The position numbers and the translations under genes were made by a program. Positions 1-8,374 of a stretch of 64,000 nucleotides of DNA are shown here, in pieces (position 1 is the stretch's first letter; each line of letters opens with the position of its first letter). The notes below the pieces were generated by a model that did not search any database, had not been told where the DNA came from, and worked only from the letters and a program-made list of their open reading frames with translations. The stretch comes from Candidatus Zixiibacteriota bacterium (GTDB lineage: Bacteria > Zixibacteria > MSB-5A5 > GN15 > FEB-12): positions 310,001 to 374,000 of the forward strand of contig JAGNLV010000002.1 of the NCBI GenBank assembly GCA_017999435.1, read 5' to 3'.

Positions 1-191
1 CCGAAGTGGCCCTTGATCCAGTCGGCCACGAACTGGTTCGGCACCGCCAGGTAGAACTGGCCGTCGCCGTTGATGCCGCCCCGCGTCGGCTTGAACCACG
101 TGTTAAAGGACTGTTCATTGACGCGCTGAGCGATATACCGCAGACAATCCTTCCACTGCGGTGAATTCGGAATGACTTGTGGCAGAGTCAA
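1..191 (-). CDS. dnaA: DnaA, replication initiator (5' part only)
   Basis: Only the first 63 or so codons are inside the window; the gene runs off the left edge. The minus-strand reading contains WKDCLRYIAQRVNEQSF followed by NTWFKPT, the typical domain I of DnaA, which binds helicase-loading partners and other DnaA molecules. I place the start at a TTG (189-191) because a GAGGGG Shine-Dalgarno lies about nine bases upstream and there is no in-frame ATG. The AAA+ and DNA-binding domains lie outside the window. The adjoining upstream region has DnaA boxes, the usual arrangement for dnaA next to its origin and for autoregulation. Confidence 0.9.
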   Translation of the reverse strand, partial: MTLPQVIPNSPQWKDCLRYIAQRVNEQSFNTWFKPTRGGINGDGQFYLAVPNQFVADWIKGHF

Positions 192-650
192 GACACTCGT
201 CCCCTCGTTTGTATGATGTATAGTTGTCCACAGAACACCCTGTTGTCGTTAGGTGGGATAGCGCTGGAAACTTAGCGATCGTGCATATCTATCCACAGAG
301 TTATTCACATGATGCGTTGTCGGGGGGGCTTGTAACGATCTATCAGAGAACAGCTTCCCTCACCCCCGGGAAAAACCGTCCACACACTGTCAACAATCGG
401 GTGTCTGCGTCTATTCATGAGCATTGATAGACTAGCTCCTGCGGCTCGTCAAGCCCGATGTGGATTAATTTCCGCGCTTCCGGAAGTAATTACATTAGTG
501 TCTCTTACCGCTCATGAAAAATCGGCCGCCCCGCGCCGCGCAACGGCCGAATGAGATTTTCTATAACCGGCCCCCGACAAACCGCACACTTCACATACGG
601 TTATCACGACAATTCCGTGGCACAGATCCGTCCCCGCCACGGCGCGCTCC
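192..650. other. Candidate oriC / dnaA regulatory region
   Basis: This gene-free stretch separates dnaA from lspA. DnaA-box matches (consensus TTATNCACA) are TTGTCCACA at 224-232, CTATCCACA at 289-297, a perfect TTATTCACA at 301-309, a weak CCGTCCACA at 376-384 and, on the minus strand, TAATCCACA at 459-467. The boxes fall within about 250 bases beside dnaA. This supports an origin or at least a DnaA-autoregulated promoter. From 480 to 650 I see nothing recognisable apart from the approach to the lspA stop codon. No strong AT-rich unwinding element is obvious, which keeps the origin call tentative. Confidence 0.6.
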
Positions 651-1190
651 TCAAGCCGATTCGCTGCCGCTTTCCGTCAGCCGGCGAGGATCGCGCGCCG
701 GTTGGTGGAGAAAGACACTTGCCAACAGGTACACGATGGAGACGCTGATCGCAGCATCGGCAATGTTGAATGTCCACCACCGCTCCAGCTCGTAGCCGGC
801 GAGGTGGATGTCGAAGAAATCGATATCGATGAAGTCGATGACCTGGCCGATGCGGATCCTGTCGATGATGTTGCCAAGCGCCCCGCCGGCGATAAACGCC
901 AGCGGATAGCACACCCGCGCGGCGCCGCGGTTGGCGAAGAGGTAGTACAGCACGATCCCAAGAATGATCAGCGAGGTGATGAGGTAGTAGCTGGAGGACG
1001 CCAGCCGCGTCCCCAGCGCCCCCCCTTCGTTGTACACGAGGGTGAACTGAACGAAACTGCCGAGCACGGCGACCGGCTCCCGCAGCGGCAGCGTCTGGAC
1101 CGCCCAGAATTTCGTCGCCTGATCGGCGGCCGCGACCAGGAGGATCACCAGGGCGGGGGCGGTCAGCCGGCGGCTACTTCCGGCGGCCAT
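651..1190 (-). CDS. lspA: Lipoprotein signal peptidase (signal peptidase II)
   Basis: Inner-membrane aspartyl protease that cleaves the signal peptide of prolipoproteins after lipidation. The 179-residue product has four membrane segments and the family motifs: VYNEGGALG in the first loop, AGGALGNIIDRI, then the two catalytic aspartates in QVIDFIDID and TFNIADAAI. Length is normal for LspA. I use the ATG at 1190; an in-frame TTG at 1214 is possible. The start overlaps the end of the upstream zinc-finger gene, so translation is probably coupled in an ileS-traR-lspA operon. Several lipoproteins in the window (4992, 11259) would be its substrates. Confidence 0.93.
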   Translation of the reverse strand: MAAGSSRRLTAPALVILLVAAADQATKFWAVQTLPLREPVAVLGSFVQFTLVYNEGGALGTRLASSSYYLITSLIILGIVLYYLFANRGAARVCYPLAFIAGGALGNIIDRIRIGQVIDFIDIDFFDIHLAGYELERWWTFNIADAAISVSIVYLLASVFLHQPARDPRRLTESGSESA

Positions 1191-1554
1191 GTTCCTCGGC
1201 TTCTTTGCAGGCAATGCAGAGACGGGCGTGGGGGACGGCCTCCAGGCGCGCCATCCCGATATCCTTCCCGCACTTGATGCACTTGCCGAAATCTTTGCTG
1301 TCCAGCCGCCGCAGCGCCTCGTCGAGATGGTAGAGGAAGCGCCCCGACTTCGACGCCTGCATGAACGCCATCTCGCGCTCCATGGCGTCGGTCGCCTGGT
1401 CCGCCATGTGGAACGAGTAGGAGGAAATGTCGCCGTCCGAATCCGTCATCGTCGTCGAGAAATTGCTCTCCAGCGTGTCCTTCATCTCCTCGACCAGCTT
1501 CTTCCGCTTCGCCAGCAGCAGCTTCCGCAGCTTCTCCTTCTCGGTTTTCTTCAT
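1174..1554 (-). CDS. TraR/DksA-family zinc-finger protein
   Basis: A 126-residue protein with a charged coiled-coil amino half (KKTEKEKLRKLLLAKRKKL onward) and a carboxy-terminal Cys4 zinc finger, CIKCGKDIG then CIACK. This is the DksA/TraR fold, which inserts into the RNA polymerase secondary channel; many short members have no tested function. The ATG at 1554 shares four bases (ATGA) with the ileS stop, which decides the start and shows translational coupling. A DksA-like gene between ileS and lspA is a common bacterial arrangement. I cannot tell whether the coiled-coil tip carries the aspartates needed for ppGpp-type regulation. Confidence 0.85.
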   Translation of the reverse strand: MKKTEKEKLRKLLLAKRKKLVEEMKDTLESNFSTTMTDSDGDISSYSFHMADQATDAMEREMAFMQASKSGRFLYHLDEALRRLDSKDFGKCIKCGKDIGMARLEAVPHARLCIACKEAEEHGRRK

Positions 1555-4500
1555 GCCGTCGTCCCGGTTTTCAGTTTCCGCACAGCGATCCGGCTCGGTT
1601 CGCCGTTGATGTTCCACTCGGTACCCTCCGCCGGGTGCCCGTCGACCGTGAACTCGAGTTCCTCGGCGAGCGTCTCGCGCCGGATGAACTCGCCGAACCG
1701 CCGGACCGCTTCCGCCAGGCGCGTCGTCGACGCCACCCGGACGGCGATCCGGTCGGTTACTTCAAACCCCGAGGACTTGCGCATGTTCTGGATCTTGTTG
1801 ACGAGTTCGCGCGCGAACCCCTCGGCGATCAGATCCTCCGTCAGCTCGGTGGCCAGCGCCACCGTCGTCCCCCCCTCGCTTTCGACCGCCCATCCGGCCT
1901 CCTCGCTCCGGATCACCTCGACCTCCTCCGCGCCCAGTTCGACCCGCCGCCCCTCGATCGCCAGCTCGATCCTGCCGGTCTCGGCCAGCCGCCGGACGTC
2001 AGCGGAGGCCAGCGCCGCGACCGCGGCCGCCGCCGCTTTCACCGCCGGGCCGAGCTTCGGACCGGCCGCCTTGAAATTCAGCTTGGCCGCGTACGAGACG
2101 AACCGGTCGATATTCTCCGCCGGCGTCACATCCTTGACATTGAGTTCGTCCCTCATGATCGGCGCATACTCGGCCACCCGTTCCCAGGGAATCTGGGGCG
2201 GCGCCTGGACCATCATGTGCGCCAGCGGTTGGCGCACTTTGAGATTCTTGCGCGCCCGCGCCGCCCGTCCGAGCGACACGATCCGCTCCACCAGCCCCAT
2301 CACGGCCTCGAGCTCGGCATCGACCGCCGCCGCGTCGGCCTTGGGAAACTCGGTCATGTGCACCGACAGCGGGATCCCGAATTTCTCCCGCTGGGGCCCC
2401 ATGAGCTCGGTCCAGATCAGCTCGGAGAGGAACGGGGCAACCGGCGCCGTCAGCCGGCACACCCCCTCGAGCACCCGGTAGAGGGTCAGGTAGGCGCGCA
2501 TTTTCGACGGCTCGTCCCCCTTCGCCCAGAACCGCCGCCGGTTGTTCCGCACGTACCAGTTGGAGAGCTCCTCGATCACGAAATTCTGGATCTTGCGCAC
2601 CGCCGGCGTGATGTCGTACCGATCGAAGCCGGCGGCCACCTCGCCCGCGAGACTGTGGTAGCGCGAGGTGATCCAGCGGTCGAACGGGGTCGGCTCCCCG
2701 GCCTTGTCCGCCAGAAAGGCCTCGACCGTCTGCCCGGCCGCGGCCGCCCGCGCCAGGACGTCGTCGATGTTGGCGTACAGGGCGAAGAACGAGTAGGTGT
2801 TGCGCAGGGTGTCGAAATACTTCCGAACCACCTCCTGCAGCGCCCCGAGGTCGAACTTGGTCGCCAGCCAGGGGTTGGAGGTCGACACCATGTACCAGCG
2901 CACCGGGTCGGCTCCGTACTCGGCCACCGTGACAAACGGATCGACCACGTTCCCCTTGTGCTTGGACATCTTCTTCCCGTCCTTGTCCAGCACCATCTCG
3001 AGCACGAGGACGTTTTTGAAGGCCGACTGGTCGAAGAGCATGGTCCCGATCGCCAAAAGCGAGTAGAACCACCCGCGCGTCTGGTCGACCGCCTCGGAGA
3101 TGAACTCCGCGGGAAACTTGATCGCGAACTCCTCCCGGTTCTCGAAGGGGTAGTGCCACTGGGCGTAGGGCATCGCCCCCGAGTCGAACCAGACGTCGAT
3201 CACCTCCGGCACCCGGGTCATGGTTTGGCCGCAGGCACACCGGAGCTTCACCTCGTCCATCATCGGCTTGTGCAGGTCGACCTCGGCCGGTACGTCGATC
3301 CCCTCCTGCCGGAGCTGGGCGATCGACCCGACCGCCGTGATACGCCCGCACTTCTCGTCGTCGCACACCCAGATCGGCAGCGGCGTCCCCCAGAAGCGCT
3401 CGCGCGAGAGCGCCCAGTCGACGTTGTTCTCCAGCCAGTTGAGCATCCGTCCGGTGCGGATTTCGTCCGGCTGCCAGTTGATCGCGTTGCTGTTGCGGAT
3501 CAACTGCTCCTTGAACTGCGTCGTCCGGATATACCACGACTGGCGCGCGATGTAGATCAGCGCGCTGTCGCACCGCCAACAGAAAGGGTAGTTGTGCTCG
3601 TACTGCTCTTTCTTATAGAGGGCCCCGGTTGCCTTGAGGTCGCGGATGATCTCGGGATCGGCGTCCTTGATGAACTTCCCGGCGTATTTCCCCGCCACCG
3701 CTTTGAATATCCCGTTGGGCTCGATCGCCTGGAACACGGGGAGGCCGTGCTGGAGGCCGACTTCGTAGTCGTCCTGCCCGAATCCCGGGGCGATGTGGAC
3801 GATCCCGGTGCCGTCCTCGAGCGTGACAAACCCGCCCGTGATCACGACAAAAGCCGTGTCCGCCTGGTCGGTATAGAAATCAAAGAGCGGCCGGTAGCGG
3901 CGTCCGAGGAATTCGCTCCCCCGCCATTTCTTGAGCGCCGGCTTGTCCTCCCCGAACACCCGCGGCACCAGGGCCTCGGCCAGCACCAGCTTCTCCCCCT
4001 CGTGCTCCACCAGCACATAGGTCGCCTCCGGGTGCAGGCAGAGCGCGGCGTTCGACGGCAGCGTCCAGGGGGTCGTCGTCCACACCAGGTACTTGAAATC
4101 CTCGTCGGCCGCCGGGACTTTGACATAAATCGAGGGATCCTTGACCAGTTGGTACCCCTGGGCCACCTCGTGCGAGGACAGCCCCGTCCCGCACCGGGGA
4201 CAGAACGGCACCGTCTTGTACCCCTTGTACAGCAGGTCGCGGTCGTAGAACGTCTTGAGGATCCACCAGACCGTCTCAATATACTCGTTGGTGAGCGTGA
4301 CATAGGCGTCGTCGAGATCGATCCAGTACCCGATCCGCCGTGTGATTTCGTTCCACTGGTCGAGAAAGGTGAACACCGACTCCCGGCATTTGGCGTTGAA
4401 ATTCCCGATGCCGTATTCGAGCACCTGGGATTTGGTCTCCAGCCGGAGCTGTTTTTCGACTTCGATTTCGACCGGGAGCCCGTGGGTGTCCCAGCCCGCC

Positions 4501-4748
4501 TTGCGGTCGACCCGGAACCCCTGCATGTGTTTGTAGCGGCAGACCAGGTCTTTGACGGTGCGGGCGATAACGTGGTGGATCCCCGGCCGTCCGTTGGCTG
4601 TCGGCGGCCCCTCGTAGAACACGAAGTGGGGCCGGTCGTGGTGGGCTTTCTGGGCCTTGTGGAAAACGTCGTTCTCGTCCCAGAAGCGGAGGATCTTCTC
4701 CTCGGCGGCCGGGATCGTGAAGTTATCTTTGAGACTGTCGAATTTCAT
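1551..4748 (-). CDS. ileS: Isoleucyl-tRNA synthetase
   Basis: Class I aminoacyl-tRNA synthetase charging tRNA-Ile in the cytoplasm. The 1065-residue product shows the HIGH-type signature in GPPTANGRPGIHH near residue 50, GWDTHGLPVE, the editing (CP1) domain and the KMSKS-type loop GKKMSKHKGNV near residue 600. Length and signature wording fit the eukaryote-like type 2 IleRS, not the about 940-residue type 1 enzyme that ends in a zinc-binding domain; no terminal Cys4 domain is seen. First gene of an ileS-traR-lspA operon behind its own promoter (4795-4823). Confidence 0.96.
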   Translation of the reverse strand: MKFDSLKDNFTIPAAEEKILRFWDENDVFHKAQKAHHDRPHFVFYEGPPTANGRPGIHHVIARTVKDLVCRYKHMQGFRVDRKAGWDTHGLPVEIEVEKQLRLETKSQVLEYGIGNFNAKCRESVFTFLDQWNEITRRIGYWIDLDDAYVTLTNEYIETVWWILKTFYDRDLLYKGYKTVPFCPRCGTGLSSHEVAQGYQLVKDPSIYVKVPAADEDFKYLVWTTTPWTLPSNAALCLHPEATYVLVEHEGEKLVLAEALVPRVFGEDKPALKKWRGSEFLGRRYRPLFDFYTDQADTAFVVITGGFVTLEDGTGIVHIAPGFGQDDYEVGLQHGLPVFQAIEPNGIFKAVAGKYAGKFIKDADPEIIRDLKATGALYKKEQYEHNYPFCWRCDSALIYIARQSWYIRTTQFKEQLIRNSNAINWQPDEIRTGRMLNWLENNVDWALSRERFWGTPLPIWVCDDEKCGRITAVGSIAQLRQEGIDVPAEVDLHKPMMDEVKLRCACGQTMTRVPEVIDVWFDSGAMPYAQWHYPFENREEFAIKFPAEFISEAVDQTRGWFYSLLAIGTMLFDQSAFKNVLVLEMVLDKDGKKMSKHKGNVVDPFVTVAEYGADPVRWYMVSTSNPWLATKFDLGALQEVVRKYFDTLRNTYSFFALYANIDDVLARAAAAGQTVEAFLADKAGEPTPFDRWITSRYHSLAGEVAAGFDRYDITPAVRKIQNFVIEELSNWYVRNNRRRFWAKGDEPSKMRAYLTLYRVLEGVCRLTAPVAPFLSELIWTELMGPQREKFGIPLSVHMTEFPKADAAAVDAELEAVMGLVERIVSLGRAARARKNLKVRQPLAHMMVQAPPQIPWERVAEYAPIMRDELNVKDVTPAENIDRFVSYAAKLNFKAAGPKLGPAVKAAAAAVAALASADVRRLAETGRIELAIEGRRVELGAEEVEVIRSEEAGWAVESEGGTTVALATELTEDLIAEGFARELVNKIQNMRKSSGFEVTDRIAVRVASTTRLAEAVRRFGEFIRRETLAEELEFTVDGHPAEGTEWNINGEPSRIAVRKLKTGTTA

Positions 4749-4794
4749 AATCAGTTACACACGCGCCGGCTAAGCGGTTTTCCGATAGCTTGAT

Positions 4795-4823
4795 AGTATA
4801 CGGAAAGCAGTCCCCTGCGGCAA
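4795..4823 (-). promoter_or_regulatory. Probable promoter of ileS operon
   Basis: Minus strand: TTGCCG (4818-4823), 17-base spacer, TATACT (4795-4800). The leader to the ileS ATG is about 40 bases and has no clear Shine-Dalgarno. Confidence 0.6.
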
Positions 4824-4991
4824 GCGCGTTTTTCGGCAACTCCGCGTTCCGGTCGAAAGTGCTTGCGCCGGCTCCTCCCGGGCCGTTGACTACATCCCGA
4901 AGGTGCTGGCCTCCGGGGGTGGCGTCGCTGCCGCCCCGGTTGGCCGGACTGCAGGGTTTCGAAATCCGAGCTTTTCCGCAAGGAGTCATGT

Positions 4992-6911
4992 ATGCGTACC
5001 ATCGCGTTTGTGGCCATCCTCCTGCTGCTTGTCGGCGGCTGCGGCGACGAAACGACTAATAACATCTACAACACCGACACTGCCGCCGGCGGAGTTTTCG
5101 GCCGCGTCTCCCCGCCGGAAGCCGGCGTCCTTGTCAGCGCCTGGCAATCCGAGCAAATCGCGTCGACGGCGACCGATGCCGAAGGTTACTTTACCCTTGA
5201 GAACCTGCCCCCGGGTTTGTACGAAGTCCGCTTTGCCGCCTCGGATGATCGGGAAAAGGTGCTGGGCGGAATCGCGATCGAAGGGGCCGGGTTCATCAAC
5301 CTCGGAAGCATCATTCTCGCCAGTTCGTGGCCGATCGTTTCGTTCTATCCCGCCGATGGCGACACGGTTGTCCCGGCGGCTACTTCTCTCGAGCTGAGAT
5401 CGGAAGTCGAACTTGACCTGTCCTCACTCGATGATGCCGTGGTCATCACGCCACCCGTCAGCGACTCGTGGTCGCGAGGCTATGACTATTCGGGCAGATC
5501 GTACATTTACGCTCTCGAGCCTACGTCCGGCCTGCTCCCGGACGAGAACTATCATGTACACATAACGGAGCAGTTGGCGCTGGCGGACGGCGGGCCGTGG
5601 GGTGATACGCTGAGTTTCTCCTTCCGCACCGCCCCGATGGCTCTCACCGAAATCAACTCCTCCTATGATCTCGCGGATCTCTCACCCGGTCACTCCGGAT
5701 GGCTCTGTGATCTTCGGTTCAACGCCTATGTAGATGAGTCCACTCTCCTGACCGCCGTAAGAATCGAACCCGATGTCCCCTTCACGGCCAGCCTCTCCCA
5801 GTCGAACCTCTACACGGTGCGCATCGAGGTCGAAGGCGACTTCGCGTGCGGCGCCGACTACTCGATCATTGTCGATACCGCACTCCATTGCCTTGCGGGT
5901 GCCGGACGTGCCACCCCGGACACCATCGGGTTCCATACGGAACCGCTTCGGGTAGTGTATAGGTCATACAACTACTCTCCCAATGCGCTCCCGCCCAGGC
6001 CGCAGACGCTGTTCGAGTTCGATTACAATTCCGACCTGGATCCTGAGACCGCCGAGGACGCCGTCTCCGTTGACCCTCCTCTGGAGCTTCAGGTGGAGGT
6101 AAGCTCCGATTACTACAGTGACACTAGGGAACTGCGGGTGAGCATACTCTCTCAACCGACGCCGGGCGAGACATATACCGTGACCATCGATTCTACCCTG
6201 GCATCTTCTCACGGCGGGACGACGGAAGCCGATGAAATGGTCGTTCTCAAGATCCAACCGCTGACTGTGACGCAAATTGCCGTCAGTAACGGATCGGGGT
6301 TTTACGAGACACAAACGACGCTCAGCCCGTTTGGAGCTTTCTACGCACGGATTCGGTTCAATGCCGAAGTGGACGAAAATGCCCTGAACGACGCCGTCAC
6401 GATAGATCCCCCCCTTCCCGGCTTCTGGTATTTCGCTGAAAGCTACTATGACGTCGGATATTATGACTTCTTCCCGACACAGCCGGTACAGCTCTTTCCG
6501 GAGCAATCCTTTACCATTACCATCGACGGGGATGCGCCGTTAATCGGCAGTGCCGCCTTGGGCGAGGACAAGGTGTTCGCGTTTGGTGTAGCTCCGGTAG
6601 CGGTAGCCGGCGTCTATCCTGCACCGGGAACGCGGACTTTCTACTGGTACGATGATCCGTATTTCCGGTTCAACGCGCCAATGGAGCGGACGAGTACGGA
6701 AAGCGCCATCCGCTTCACCACAATGACCGGGACCCCGGTCAACGGGGTGTTCCAGTGGTCGGATGGTGATAAGCGGGTGAGTTTCAATCCGACGGCAAGT
6801 CCCGTGGTGGGACAGGCCTACGTCTTCCATGTCGACACGAGCGCCGCCAGCGTCGCCGGGCCGCATCTGAAATACGCCGATTCCACATTCTTCACGGTGG
6901 GCGAGTACTAG
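4992..6911 (+). CDS. Lipoprotein with carboxypeptidase-regulatory-like and tandem Ig-like domains
   Basis: A 639-residue surface or periplasmic lipoprotein. The start (ATG 4992) has AAGGAG nine bases upstream. The signal peptide ends in a lipobox, LLLVGGC, with the lipidated Cys at residue 17. Residues about 32-92 look like a CarboxypepD_reg-type beta-sandwich (ATDAEGYFTLENLPPG). Then come about five tandem units of roughly 105 residues, each ending in a motif such as FSFRTAP, GFHTEP or FAFGVAP and containing paired INPPV-like strands, resembling SbsA/Big_5 Ig-like domains. No catalytic motif is visible. Likely an envelope or adhesive structural protein; it stands alone and is followed by a strong terminator. 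Confidence 0.75.
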   Translation: MRTIAFVAILLLLVGGCGDETTNNIYNTDTAAGGVFGRVSPPEAGVLVSAWQSEQIASTATDAEGYFTLENLPPGLYEVRFAASDDREKVLGGIAIEGAGFINLGSIILASSWPIVSFYPADGDTVVPAATSLELRSEVELDLSSLDDAVVITPPVSDSWSRGYDYSGRSYIYALEPTSGLLPDENYHVHITEQLALADGGPWGDTLSFSFRTAPMALTEINSSYDLADLSPGHSGWLCDLRFNAYVDESTLLTAVRIEPDVPFTASLSQSNLYTVRIEVEGDFACGADYSIIVDTALHCLAGAGRATPDTIGFHTEPLRVVYRSYNYSPNALPPRPQTLFEFDYNSDLDPETAEDAVSVDPPLELQVEVSSDYYSDTRELRVSILSQPTPGETYTVTIDSTLASSHGGTTEADEMVVLKIQPLTVTQIAVSNGSGFYETQTTLSPFGAFYARIRFNAEVDENALNDAVTIDPPLPGFWYFAESYYDVGYYDFFPTQPVQLFPEQSFTITIDGDAPLIGSAALGEDKVFAFGVAPVAVAGVYPAPGTRTFYWYDDPYFRFNAPMERTSTESAIRFTTMTGTPVNGVFQWSDGDKRVSFNPTASPVVGQAYVFHVDTSAASVAGPHLKYADSTFFTVGEY

Positions 6912-6960
6912 CCCGCAGCGAGGGAGTCCCTGGGGATCCCGACCCGGGCGGTAGCGAGAT

Positions 6961-6989
6961 GGCAAGAGCCTCCGGGCTCTTGCCTTCTC
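6961..6989 (+). terminator. Rho-independent-type terminator after the Ig-like lipoprotein
   Basis: Perfect 10-bp stem GGCAAGAGCC / GGCTCTTGCC with a TCCG loop, followed by TTCTC. Lies 50 bases after the stop at 6911. Confidence 0.7.
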
Positions 6990-7091
6990 ACTGGCGCTGC
7001 GCCGCATCCGGCATCCTCCGCGCGGGAGCAGCGTAGTAGCCCTCCCGCCCCGGGCCGTACTCCGCGCAACATCCCGACTTCGCCGTCGGCC

Positions 7092-7490
7092 TCACTTCGG
7101 CCAGCCGCCCGAGGACAGCCGGCTGTTGTACACCTCGTGCGTTATCGCTTCGATAGGCTCGATTTTGCCCTCCCGGTCGCGGCAAATGAGCCGGTATCGT
7201 CGTTGTATCGGTATCGAGATCACGTCGCGCTGGCCCATGGTGATCAACCGCTTGCCCTTCAAGTCCTCATACGGTTTTCCGCTTTTCAGGTCCTCTATTA
7301 CCCGCAGGACGTTCTCCGCGACACCTTTCGGCAGATGATCCAGCGGAATCGGGGAGGCGCGCAGCCGCGACTGCCAGTCGCCCTTGATTTGCGCGACTTT
7401 CTGTCGCTCGGCCTCGGCCGCCGCACAGCGATGGCAGTATTTTCCTTTACCGGCATGTCCGCAGGGGAAAGACTTTCGTTGTCCGGCCAT
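7092..7490 (-). CDS. Zinc-finger protein with ParE/RelE-like C-terminal region
   Basis: A 132-residue protein starting at the ATG at 7490 (MAGQRKSFPCGHAGKGKYC). The amino end has CGH then CHRC, a likely one-zinc knuckle. After a linker, the carboxy half (ISIPIQRRYRLICRDREG, then EAITHEVYNSRL) has the strand pattern of the RelE/ParE toxin fold, in which an arginine-rich strand pair precedes an HxxY end. No antitoxin-like gene flanks it. It could be a domesticated toxin fold used for RNA or protein binding. Function is unknown; the domain call is from sequence style only. It lies downstream of the RRM gene, but a terminator between them suggests separate control. Confidence 0.6.
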   Translation of the reverse strand: MAGQRKSFPCGHAGKGKYCHRCAAAEAERQKVAQIKGDWQSRLRASPIPLDHLPKGVAENVLRVIEDLKSGKPYEDLKGKRLITMGQRDVISIPIQRRYRLICRDREGKIEPIEAITHEVYNSRLSSGGWPK

Positions 7491-7545
7491 GGTCACCCTC
7501 CTCGCCCGCGGGGTTCTGAGGCTCCCCGTCGGCCCCAGTCTATGC

Positions 7546-7569
7546 AAAAAGGGACCGAATCTCGGCCCC
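7546..7569 (-). terminator. Terminator after the RRM gene
   Basis: On the minus strand: stem GGGGCCGA / TCGGTCCC (one G-U pair), short GAT-type loop, followed by TTTTT. Lies just after the RRM stop codon (7596). Confidence 0.7.
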
Positions 7570-7595
7570 TTCTTGCTTCGCATTGTCCGGTGGCT

Positions 7596-7955
7596 TTACC
7601 AACCGCCCCGATCGCCCCCCCGTCCGCCGCTCCGGCCTCCGCGTCCGCCGCCGTGGCCTCCGCGTCCGCCGCCGCCGAATCCGCCGCGTCCGCCGCCGCC
7701 GCCCCCGCGCTCTTCGCGCGGGCGCGCCTCGTTGACGCTGATCGCCCGGCCGTTCATCTCCTGTCCGTTCAGAGCGCTGATCGCCGCGATCGCCTCGCTC
7801 TTCGTGGGCATCTCCACAAAAGCGAATCCGCGGGACTGCCCGCTGTACTTGTCGCTAATGATGTTCACGGACGTGACCTCGCCATGGCTAGAGAAAGCCT
7901 GGCGCAACTGCTCCTCTGTCGTGTCGAACGACAGATTGCCGACGTAGATATTCAT
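7596..7955 (-). CDS. RRM-type RNA-binding protein with RGG/glycine-rich tail
   Basis: A 119-residue RNA-binding protein. Residues 1-80 form a single RRM with RNP2 (IYVGNL) and RNP1 (SRGFAFVEM) in the right order. Residues about 83-119 are a low-complexity tail of RGG and GGRGG repeats. The same domain order is found in cyanobacterial Rbp and other bacterial RRM proteins, which often respond to cold. The start is the ATG at 7955 ([10 protein letters not shown]) because it opens directly into the first RRM strand. A strong promoter at 8123-8151 leaves a leader of about 160 bases, the kind of long 5' UTR seen in cold-shock mRNAs. Confidence 0.9.
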   Translation of the reverse strand: MNIYVGNLSFDTTEEQLRQAFSSHGEVTSVNIISDKYSGQSRGFAFVEMPTKSEAIAAISALNGQEMNGRAISVNEARPREERGGGGGGRGGFGGGGRGGHGGGRGGRSGGRGGDRGGW

Positions 7956-8122
7956 TCCACTCTCCACTCGCGTTCGCCCCGATGGCGGCCGTTGCGGCCA
8001 TCACCGGAGAAAACACATTCAAGCGCACTATTGCGCATCGGTCCCGGGGTCGAGCTTTTTCGGAGATTCAACGGTATTGAGAACACTTCGAAAAGCGAAT
8101 ACGGCAACCGCTATTGTTAACT

Positions 8123-8151
8123 ACTATACGCTAGGATCGGCCGAAAGTCCA
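8123..8151 (-). promoter_or_regulatory. Promoter of the RRM gene with long 5' leader
   Basis: Minus strand: TGGACT (8146-8151), 17-base spacer, TATAGT (8123-8128). The predicted transcript starts near 8116 and runs about 160 bases before the ATG at 7955. The rest of the 7956-8374 gap shows no gene. Confidence 0.6.
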
Positions 8152-8374
8152 CCAAATTTAGCGGTCTCCTGTCCATTTTCGCCTCCCCGCCGCCGGTCCG
8201 CGCTTATTGTTTGTTTGCCAACGGGTTGTCGCACTGTCCGCATGGCTCGCCCCCCCGGGAATCCGCCCTGGGCGAAACCGCCGTGCGGGGAAAACCATTG
8301 ACACCGCCGCCCTCCGCATGCCATCTTGCCGCGCAGGCCACTACCCCAATGACTGCACTGTGAGGAGCCAGGTG

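Noticed and set aside
1635-4793. 1052-codon open frame on the plus strand opposite ileS
   Set aside because: Arginine- and proline-rich GC-rich shadow with no family motif; ileS on the other strand is certain.
7600-7720. GC-rich short tandem repeats (CCGCC type)
   Set aside because: Encode the RGG tail of the RRM protein; not an independent repeat element.
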